From: Anthostomella pinea
Taxonomy: Eukaryota; Ascomycota; Sordariomycetes; Xylariales; Xylariaceae
Length of the DNA: 64,000 nucleotides
Assembly: GCA_963556695.1 (NCBI GenBank)
Contig: CAUWAG010000010.1
Span: 4,960,001-5,024,000 of the forward strand
Direction of reading: 5' to 3'
The first letter of the stretch is position 1. Each line of letters starts with the position of its first letter. The position numbers and the translations under genes are program-made. Under the pieces are notes generated by a model. That model was not told where the DNA came from and ran no database searches. It saw nothing but the letters and a program-made list of their open reading frames with translations. This document shows positions 21,463-29,854 of the stretch, one piece after another.

Positions 21463-21715
21463 GCGGCCACTTTTGCCGTGATCGCGGCCATTTTACCCAC
21501 ACAGCCCACGGCCAAATTGGCCGCCGTCGCCAACCATACAGTCCCTTGTTCCCTGCACCAAATAGGGGAGACCAGATCTCGCTATGGCCGATGCTGATGT
21601 AATTACTGTAACCAACCACAATGCCCGAAAGCCTACCGAAGCGAGTAGGTACGTTTTATGTGATAATTAGCATGATCACGGCGGAAGTAGCCGCGATCAC
21701 GGCAAAAGTGGCCGC
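21463..21715. repeat. MITE-like inverted repeat with clustered GCGGCCACTTTTGCCGTGATC units
   Basis: A 26-base perfect inverted repeat starts GCGGCCACTTTTGCCGTGAT. The left arm is 21463-21488 and the right arm 21690-21715. About 200 bases separate the arms. Next to each arm are degenerate extra copies of the same roughly 21-base unit: about 21484-21504 forward, about 21506-21530 reverse and 21674-21694 reverse. This gives about five copies in both orientations. No clear target duplication flanks it. It could be a MITE with subterminal repeats or a protein-binding cluster in the promoter region of the dehydrogenase gene 316 bases downstream. Confidence 0.6.
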
Positions 21716-21913
21716 ACGCTCAGGGTACTGGACGTGACGGATGCCGTCAACCTGATTACGAAACGACAGTTGGAAAGCAGACGAGACGACGGGGCACTAC
21801 TGAGATGGATACAATGAGGTGATTATCAATAATAGATGGTCCTGAAGCATGTATGTAGCCTTCATTGGTGACGTGGAGGATGGTGTAGAGGGCGGCTGGC
21901 TGGGTATTAGAAG

Positions 21914-21921
21914 TATATATA
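21914..21921 (+). promoter_or_regulatory. Probable TATA box of the dehydrogenase gene
   Basis: TATATATA within AGTATATATAAG lies about 110 bases before the ATG at 22031, in a region with no other gene. Position and sequence fit a core promoter. Confidence 0.5.
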
Positions 21922-22030
21922 AGTTCAACACACGATTCAATTTATTCGACAAGAGCAGCGATCACCAACTAGACCTCATTCATATAAAAACTCCCCATCT
22001 CTGAGCACCCGAACCTACCCCAGGACCGCC

Positions 22031-22927
22031 ATGTCATCCACCCCCCGTCAAACCGTCCTCATAACCGGCGCCAACACAGGCATCGGCGAAGCCAGCGCCC
22101 GCGCCCTCGCCGCGAAGCACGCCTACCACGTAATCATCGGCGCGCGTAACCTCGCCGCCGGGCGTGCCGTCGCCTCGTCCCTGACCGCGCAGGGCCTGCA
22201 CGCCTCGGCCGTGCACCTCGACCTCGCCGACCAGGCGTCGATCGAAGCGGCCGCGAAGACCATCGAGACGGACCACGGCGGGAAGCTCGACGTCCTGGTC
22301 AATAACGCGGGTGTGCTGACGGAGACGGATCCGAGCGCGGCCGGGCTGACGCTGCGGCAGCGCTTCGAGCGTACTTTTGTGCCGAATGTATTTGGGGCCG
22401 TGTGCGTTACGGAGGCGATGTTGCCGCTGCGTGAGTGATGTTTTTTCAATTGTTTCTTGCCCCTCATTTCAGGTCTCGGAAGAAAATTATCTCTTTGTCA
22501 ATTGGAGCTGCGCCCACCAGACACGACTCTCTAAATTCCCAATAACTAAAAGGGGCACTCATTGACCCATGGTGCTCCAGTCCGCAAAGCCCCCGTCCCG
22601 CGCATCGTCTTCGTATCCTCGCGCATGGGCTCCCTAGCCAACGCGCAGGACCCGGGCGCCGCGTTCCACGACGACGACTTCCGGTCGTACGACTGCAGCA
22701 AGGCGGCGCTGAACCTGCTGGCGCTGAACTACGCGCGCATGCTGCGCGACGCCGGCGGGCTGGTCAACGCCGTCTGCCCCGGGGTGGTGAGCACGCGGAT
22801 CAACGGCTTCATGGAGGGGGCGGCAGCGGTCGAGACCGGAGCTGAGAGGATCGTGGAGATGGCGACGTTGGGGGCCGGAGGGCCGACGGGGACGTTTTCG
22901 GATCGGAAGGGCGAGATTGCTTGGTGA
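22031..22927 (+). CDS. Short-chain dehydrogenase/reductase, 248 aa, one intron
   Basis: Exons 22031-22430 and 22581-22927 flank a 150-bp intron (GTGAGT..CCAG). The junction restores MLPLLRKAPVPRIVFVSS. It is a classical SDR: TGANTGIG at 12-19 binds the cofactor, NNAG is at 91-94, the catalytic serine lies in VSSRMGS (about 146-147), Tyr170 and Lys174 are in YDCSK, and PGVVST (200-205) follows. Length is normal for the family. No signal peptide is seen, so the enzyme is probably cytosolic. It reduces a carbonyl or oxidises an alcohol with NAD(P)(H), substrate unknown. Third codon positions are unusually GC-rich compared with neighbours. It is convergent with the Zn2Cys6 regulator, so a regulatory link is possible but not shown. 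Confidence 0.92.
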
Positions 22928-23334
22928 GTACCTAGGCGGGTGATAAGGGATATGGCACATGGCTTCTTTCCGTACTGTAGTTATATAAACACCATGGTTA
23001 CACTGTATGAGACCTGAGATCACGGATGAGGAAAGCGACTTTGTCCATCGAGTCAGGGTGATGTCCATCGAATGGCTCAGGATGAGATGTGATCACATCG
23101 TTCATCCGGTCCTGCTCTGCGGCGAAGGGGTATCTCACGTGAGACCAACCACCAAGGCCGCTTACCTGGTCACAACCCATGTCAGAGGGCTCATGTTTGG
23201 TATCGTACATGCTACAGATGGCGACGCTGTGAAGAAGTGACCCGATAGGATTTGTTGTCGATCAGGCCGGGACCTTAGTATAATGGCCGAGGGGATAGTA
23301 GTTTTCTCTGGAAATTGTCGAGCATATATGGAAC
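22928..23334. other. Short convergent intergenic region
   Basis: The space between the 3' ends of the dehydrogenase and regulator genes. No ORF with coding character and no obvious terminator structure. Confidence 0.5.
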
Positions 23335-24756
23335 CTAGACCAGTGCCGTAGCTTGCGTGAGCAGCAATCCCAGATTATCACAGCTGGCGTGCCACGCGTT
23401 CAGCCGTTGGCCCATATCCGAGTCAGGCGGCGCGGCCCGAGCATCGATCAGCTCGCCAAAGGTACGGAGTGGCAGTCCACCTTCTTGGCGATGAATCTCA
23501 CGGAGAGCTTCCCATTCCCCTCGTGTCCTCGCAGTCCAGAGTGAGCCTGGCGAAGTAAGCGGGATGGAGCGGTAACCGATGATGGTGGGACAGAGGACGC
23601 CGAATTTCAGGTCGATCACCCGGCTCATGATGAACCAGGCGACGGCGCATCTAGAGGGAGCATGAGCAACGGGTATAATCGCGGAATGGTGGACGGTTAC
23701 ATACCTGCGTCGCGTCTCGGCATAGATCCAGTTTTCCCACGTCTGACCCGGATCATGCATTTTGTCAATGTCGAACGGCTCAAAATTGTCGATCTCTCTC
23801 GATCTCTCGCAGTACCGCTAACTCTTCGTTAGATCCGCAATATCCAAGTCAGTGGGGTTTCCAATAACGTACAACGAGTGTCATAAGGAGTTGCAGGCGG
23901 ACCTCGGGTACGCCATGCACAGATATATTCTCCAGCGCGCAGAAGATCAGGTACATCAAGAGAACCTGTATCCCAGCGACGGCCTCCGCCCGCGAGCAGT
24001 CGGGCAGCGCCTGCGAAAGCCGTCTGTTCTCCGCGTCGACGAACGGCCGGAGCGATGCCTTCCCGCTGTAGTCCGGCCGCTTCTCCTCCATGTACAGCCG
24101 CGCAATACCCGAGCAGTTGATGACGCTCGTGGGGAGCTCGGGCGCGTGCCAGTGGCCGTGGATGAACCACGGGGACGTGTGGACGCTGCTCATCATGCAG
24201 GGCAGGCTGCGCATCGCTTCGAGCAGGAGCTCGACACTGCTCTGGACCACTGGGTCAGCCCGCAGGTCTGTCACCAGCCGGGGTGAGGTGGCGGGTAGGA
24301 CAATGTCTTTGGCGGCGCCAAAGCTGCCGCTGAAGGGTACCAGCTCGGTAGCTGGTGGGCTGTCGGGGATCATCATTGCGCTCTCCCCATCGCCGGTGGA
24401 CTCTGCCGCGTTTTGCCAGTCGGTTCCCAACTCCGCCGCCGAGGCAACATCTGGACGTATTGGGTCCTCGTAGCTACATTGCAGGCCCTTGGACCTGCAA
24501 CGCGAACATTCCGGCTCGAAACTGCACTTGGCTTTGGCGGAGTGACACTGCTTGCAAGAACGCTTCCGCTTCCTGGGCTTGCTCAGCGCCCGGCGGCAGT
24601 AGGATACATGACGTTTGTAGGCAGATTCTGGGATGCATGAGCGATCTGTCGAGAGCTTGTCGTTTGGGCGACGGACGGAGACAGACCTGTACTGATGGGT
24701 TTGCTACACATGCCGCAGAATCGTATGCCGTTCGACGGCATGTGGTCGGTTTGCAT
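23335..24756 (-). CDS. Zn2Cys6 transcription factor with N-terminal C2HC finger, 423 aa
   Basis: Four exons: 24756-24687, 24645-23873, 23817-23705 and 23650-23335. Introns 2 and 3 are typical (GTACGT..TTAG, GTATGT..CTAG). Intron 1 is only 41 bp, and an alternative donor at 24692 (47 bp) also keeps frame. Residues 14-40 hold a CX2CX18HX3C finger (Cys14, Cys17, His36, Cys40). A basic linker PRKRKR follows, then the fungal binuclear cluster CX2CX6CX5CX2CX6C with cysteines 54, 57, 64, 70, 73 and 80. The rest, including the KMHDPGQTWENWIYAETRR and SRVIDLKFGVLCPTIIGYR segments, resembles the C-terminal half of short fungal Zn2Cys6 regulators. It is presumably a nuclear DNA-binding protein, target unknown. 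Confidence 0.88.
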
Positions 24757-25972
24757 TCTTATGCTGAAACTGACTTCTCTGGAGGTTCTAGTCTGCCTTG
24801 CTGTATGCAGTCATGGTTCCCTTTTCATGGTGCCGTGCGAAGCCAAAGTCGTTCATGTTGTTGGTTGCAGCTCGCTGAGCCACCTTGACTAAATTTGTAA
24901 GCTGCCATGTCAACGTCTCCCCTCGATTCCACTACATCCACCCTCGAGACAGGGGCACCCTAACGACTGACTATTGGAGGTTGGTAGAGGCGAGTCCTAC
25001 ATGGCCAGTAACATAACATCTTACTTATTATACCATTGCAATTCTCTCGATAGGGATTTCCGCTTGACTGGGTTTTGTATTCTTCATGTCTCAATACCAG
25101 AAACCACTAGAAAGACCAGACATTGTATGCTGTCCAACTGTGGCTTGGGTTCCAACCACCGACATGGTTGCGGTATCCCAAAAGCCTGCTCGAAGATATA
25201 TGCGATGACTCCTCACCATGACAAACGCCAACACGGTACATCTCGAACAGCATCAATCAATTCAAGCAGTCAATAAGGCATGATGTGAAAGGATGCGTTA
25301 TAAGATGGGCATCATGTAGATGGTATTCTTCTTGAAATTCGTTGGCTTCTTCGCAATTCGGGTCTCACTCCCTATTCAGAGCAAGGCTCGGGCTCTTGAG
25401 ATTATGTGATCGGTATGGCTGTCAATTGAATCTGCCAGGGCGAGGCGGTTCACCCATACAGATGTTTCTGGTTAGGTCACAGGTGTGAAGGATTCAAGGT
25501 ATCAGGCGGGCAGGTAGAGAAGAGTTGGAAGCAGAGAAGAAGGAGTGGGACCGAGACACTAAAACATGAAGGCCCGCCGACCGCCTTTTCCTAGTACCGA
25601 TAAGGTAAGGAAGGTCACCTTATCGGTATGAATACCCCAGATTACGGGTAGAGCAGCTGGCAGCTGGTACAGGGGCCTGCTTTTCCCGTAGAGCACCCAC
25701 ATTGACCCCTTCGCGTCCACCACGACACGACGTCTGCGTCTATGTCTTCGTCTTCGTCCTCGCCCAAGACTCAGTCTCCATCATTCCAGCACCTCGACCA
25801 ACGCCTTGGCCATTTGGTTTGCTTCTTTACGGACCGACATATGATATGCACATACATGGTCGAAGATGATCCTTAGCAGGCGGCACCTTTCGCTACTCTT
25901 CTCTCGCTGTGCTGATACACCCACGAAAAGTCGGGCCAGAGCCAACTCCTGATCGCCCTCACCCAACGCCAG
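24757..25972. other. Divergent intergenic region with a 12-bp hairpin
   Basis: Promoter space between the regulator (leftward) and the phosphatase (rightward). No gene is seen. The hairpin at 25595-25628 is listed separately. Bases 25735-25765 carry a short CTTCGTCTTCGTCCTCG repeat typical of fungal 5' leaders. Confidence 0.5.
25595..25628. repeat. Perfect 12-bp inverted repeat (hairpin)
   Basis: TACCGATAAGGT at 25595-25606 pairs exactly with ACCTTATCGGTA at 25617-25628, leaving a 10-base loop. It lies about 345 bases before the phosphatase start. The GATAAG core on one strand and CTTATC on the other are GATA-factor sites, so it may be a paired regulatory site (inference). Confidence 0.7.
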
Positions 25973-27817
25973 CATGATGGTGACGCGACGCATAGTAAAC
26001 TCTTCCCAACCCGCTCCGTGTCTCCTTTCAATTTCGGAGAGTCTTACAGGCTGACACCGTGTTTCTCGCCCCAGGTGCGCACCACGTCCAAGCTCGCCGC
26101 CTATGCCCTCTTCGCCTTCATTGTCATTTTCTTCCTCGACCGCAACTTCCGACTTCTTCCCAATGCCGTCCACGAGTATATGCCGCAGCACCACCACGGA
26201 CTCATCATCATCGACATAACCATAGCTCAATGCTCCACCGTGAACATATTTTCCTCCTGCAAACTCGATCCCGAAGTGTGGCACCGCGTCGAGAAAGACC
26301 TGTATCTGGATCAGGCATGGACGTCCAGCGCATACGTTCACGTCCGAAGGAAGAAAGAGGAGGAGCTGACTGCCAATGACAAGGTCGTTGTTGACGTCAC
26401 TGTCGGACGGCTGGATCCTTCTACGGGGGTCAAGGGCCAGGCCGATGTGCGGTGGGAGTCGAGGCCAGGCGGGCTATGGATATTGCGATCTGCCAAACCA
26501 AATGCGAGCGACTCCAAGAAGGCCATCACAGCCGTCGACGTGCTCTTCGGCGATGACGCGGTGGAAGTCCGCGACGGGTGGCAGCTCCAAAACACACCCC
26601 TCTTACTGGACGCCAACACCGAAATACCTGTCCCACACATAACGGTTCGGCGAGGCAGCCACGAGGAGACGGCGAAGCCGCAGCCGCGGGTGAAGGACAA
26701 CGGGAAGTTCAAGATCATGCAGCTGGCCGACTTGCACTTGAGCACAGGTGTAGGTCGCTGCAGAGATGCCATCCCAGACGAATACGAAGGCGGGAAGTGT
26801 TTGGCGGATCTGCGGACCCTTGACTTTGTCTCGAAACTCCTCGACGACGAAAGGCCAGATCTGGTCGTCCTCAGTGGTGACCAAGTGAACGGCGATACTG
26901 CGCCTGATGCTCAGACGGTAGGAAACCTAACCGCAACCAAAGACTGATATGACACTAACGTATGTAGGCGATTTTCAAATACGCCCAGCTACTGATCAAG
27001 CGCAAAATTCCCTACGTGTCCATCTTCGGCAACCATGACGACGAAGGTGGCACCCTACCTAGAGCTGGGCAGATGGCTCTCATCGAACAGCTGCCCTACT
27101 CGTTGTCTGCTGCTGGCCCAGATGACATCGATGGGGTTGGCAATTACTATGTTGAGGTTCTAGCGCAGGGAACCTCAAAGCATTCAGCGCTCACCATCTA
27201 CTTACTTGATACACATTCATACTCGCCCGATGAACGACAATTCAGCGGCTACGACTGGATCAAGAAGAACCAAATCGATTGGTTCAGACAGACTGCTTCT
27301 AGCTTGAAGAAGAAGCACAAGGAGTATACTCACATCCACATGGATCTTGCCTTCATCCACATACCTCTCCCAGAATATAGAGACGTGGAAAATCCGTTCG
27401 TCGGTGGATGGAGAGAAGGTGTAACAGCCCCGACTTTCAACTCGGGATTCCGTGATGCCTTGGTTGAGCAGGGTATCGTGATGGTCAGCTGCGGACAGTA
27501 AGTATACGTGCTCACCATAAACCGATTGCTTGTCTAATGTCATTTTTAGTGACCACGCCAATGAGTATTGCATGCTCTCTACCGACGAGGAGAAGCAAAG
27601 GCCGGAGCTGTGGATGTGTTACGCTGGCGGCGCTGGTTTCGGCGGGTACGGTAACTACGAAGGTTTCGTTCGGACTGTGCGATTCTTCGACATAGATATG
27701 AACGAAGCCCGTATCCAGACTTACAAGCGACTCGAATACGGCGATACCGAAAAGCGAATCGACCTACAGATCATTGTTGATGGCGGACACGTCCAGCCTC
27801 CCATGGAAGACGCCTGA
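25973..27817 (+). CDS. dcr2: Dcr2-like calcineurin-type phosphatase, membrane-anchored, 553 aa
   Basis: Four exons: 25973-25993, 26075-26917, 26968-27497 and 27550-27817, with introns of 81, 50 and 52 bp. The first exon gives only MMVTRRI; the next starts VRTTSKLA, matching the usual start of the family (Met25976 could also be used). Residues 14-28 form a transmembrane anchor (LAAYALFAFIVIFFL), followed by a lumenal/extracytosolic-type N-terminal domain. The metallophosphatase motifs are in order: DLHLS near 224, SGDQVNGD near 274, GNHDD near 308, an FIHIPLPEY histidine near 418 and GHDH near 465, supplying the two-metal site. Length fits fungal Dcr2 proteins, which act as phosphoprotein phosphatases; yeast Dcr2 targets Sic1 and Ire1. 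The exact substrate here is unknown. Confidence 0.93.
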
Positions 27818-28365
27818 AGTATGGCACGGTCACTATGACAACTCTGAAATCAGATGAACAAGCGTATTATCGACTCTCGTCCAGGACAGTCAGTGGTCGC
27901 AACTCCCTAGCTTTTTCTCTCCCGAGGACAAACAGCTAATCACGACACTATTGTATTTTCATTTGGATCATTAGCCTCAGCTTATTCGGCGGTCTGGATT
28001 ATGGCAAGGGGAGGGCCCTGAGCTACAACGGTGGCGGCGGCGTTCAGGGGTGCAGGTGACGGGTTAACCTGGTAAGAAAGGGGGCTTTCTAATCCGGCTG
28101 TACTATAAGAGTAAGATGGATGTATATATCAGCCACGGTCGCCAACGACAGACGCACCTGTGGAATTAACACTCGACGAATGTCTCAGTAAACCGAATGC
28201 GGTCTTTTTCCCATGTTACGGAGTAACATGTTGACCAGACTCCAGTGTTCACCCTCACCTATCCAGTTATGTACTTGTGGAAAACCGGTGAACTTCCTTC
28301 GTCGTCGACATGAATCGAACCCCCGTACTTGTTCCTTGGGTGGGATCCCCATTCGGAGGTTGCCA
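27818..28365. other. 3' flank of dcr2
   Basis: No gene is seen. Probably 3' UTR and spacer. Short frames lack coding character. Confidence 0.5.
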
Positions 28366-28630
28366 TCAACCGTTCAAGCCGTCGACGAACAGCTCGCTCT
28401 TCATCTCCGGGCCCTTGAGCGTGTCGTCGCTCCAGCCCGCGCTCGGGGGCACGTTGCCAAAGTCCAGCGTCGTGGTCCAGCCCTTCATGTCGTTGAGGTC
28501 TGCTCGTCCGTCGAGCGCGTCCTTGAACGTATGCCACTAGTGGCTCGTCGATGTCGGCGAAGCCGGGCTTCGCGGACCCCTCGGCCAGTGGCGGTGCGCC
28601 ACCAAGCGGTCCATAGGAGATGGTATCGTG
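28366..28630 (-). pseudogene. Frameshifted 3' remnant of an unidentified gene
   Basis: On the minus strand two frames in tandem look coding. Upstream, TISYGPLGGAPPLAEGSAK runs to DEPLVA. After a frameshift near 28535 it continues with TFKDALDGRADLNDMKGW and ends KSELFVDGLNG at TGA 28368-28366. Codon use is strongly GC-ended, as in real exons here, unlike the flanks. A plausible acceptor (TTTGCAG) precedes the first piece, but no upstream exon was found. I do not recognise the family. It could also be the 3' end of a live gene if an unseen intron bridges the frames. Confidence 0.5.
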
Positions 28631-29145
28631 TAGCCTGCAAAGTGCATCCGTGGTCTATGAGGAGATTGGAGATACGCCATGTTTGGACGGGTAAATTTCT
28701 CTTGCTTCTCTCTTTGGTTGGAGGGTTTCACATGTTCACCTTGTTGATTTGCGGGCATGTTAGCTGGCTGATATGGGGGCTTTCTTGGTGTCGTGGCTAT
28801 TCTTTGTCTGCACACGCTCACAAGTATTTTTCGCTACTACGACATCATCTTGCGAAGAGAGATAAGTATCAAGTCTGCATCTGAAGTGTATCTGCATGGT
28901 CACCCATCACCTGGTTTTGCAACTACACAATTTCATGCAACAACTTATCTGCTGTTATCACGCCCAACTGAACAGCCACAAGTACACTACACGGTGCTCA
29001 ACGCTCGCGCTCCCATCCTATCCAAACAACAGTAGAACGACCAGCTCTTCTAATCCTCTTGGTACGTTCTATCGGTGATCTTCAACGTTCGTCTTCGTCT
29101 TGTCCTTCATCGGCACAGCCTTCTCGACGAGCATCTTGCTAGGTA
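28631..29145. other. Intergenic
   Basis: No coding region or repeat recognised before the MITE at 29146. Confidence 0.5.
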
Positions 29146-29361
29146 CACTCAGCCCTCATAAGTCTTCGTATGCGCTACGTTGAAAGAATTTTACGTCACA
29201 CGTAAAACCTTGGAAACACTGGAATAAGCAAACATAGATAAACAGCTCATAGCTATAAAATTATTTTCAATGTTTATTCCAGCTTGTTTATTCTATTTAT
29301 AATAAACGCAACCTTTCGCTTGGTAGATGAGGAGTATACGGATACTTATGAGGGTTTAGTG
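29146..29361 (+). mobile_element. MITE, TA-flanked, RIP-damaged copy
   Basis: A 216-bp element with roughly 30-base terminal inverted repeats (CACTCAGCCCTCATAAGTCT.. and the complement of ..ACTTATGAGGGTTTAGTG). It is bounded by TA at 29144-29145 and 29362-29363, as in Tc1/mariner-derived MITEs. It is homologous over its length to the reverse complement of the element at 34027-34237. The two share the termini, an ATCACACG/GTCACACG block, ACTGGAATAA, and paired TTATTCC motifs. Many sites with G or C in that copy are A or T here. No ORF is present. Confidence 0.88.
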
Positions 29362-29854
29362 TAGCTTCGGCATCAGCTGCCAAGTATCGCAGCAGCTGAT
29401 ACAGGACCATTCAAAGGCAAGTATAGTTTACTACTCGTTTCTCACAAGAGCCTTGGCTGGACCACGCAAGGGTCACGGCCCGTAACGCGAATGAGCAGCA
29501 GCGAAAAAAGAGGACGTGCTGCTGCACGTGTATGCGTTTCGCTAGGAACGGAAAGCTGTATGTTTCGATCGTCATACTAGACCAGCCCGAAGGCGATGTT
29601 GATCCGTGGGCGACTGGCTTGATCGACGGTTAACACAGCAGCTATGATTCAGAATTCCACACTTGACATTGTGCAACGCTAGGGACGCCAACAAGGGACG
29701 CCAACAACCATACTAATCAAACAAATATCCGAAAGGATACCGCAATATACAGCGCGACGGCTGATACTCTAGGGTGGTATGCATACGCGATCCTTGAGAC
29801 CATCAAAGGTTCGGGACTCTGCCCGCATGCATAGACCGTCGTCAGTAACAATGA
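29362..29854. other. Intergenic
   Basis: No gene is seen. A short direct duplication, AGGGACGCCAACA, occurs twice near 29682-29706. It probably includes the 3' UTR of the F-box gene. Confidence 0.5.

Noticed and set aside
22031..24756. A biosynthetic gene cluster around the dehydrogenase and regulator
   Set aside because: No backbone enzyme (polyketide synthase, NRPS, terpene synthase) or transporter is nearby.
28305..28325. tRNA-like GGTTCGATTC on the minus strand
   Set aside because: The sequence around it does not form acceptor or anticodon stems and lies beside a protein-coding remnant.
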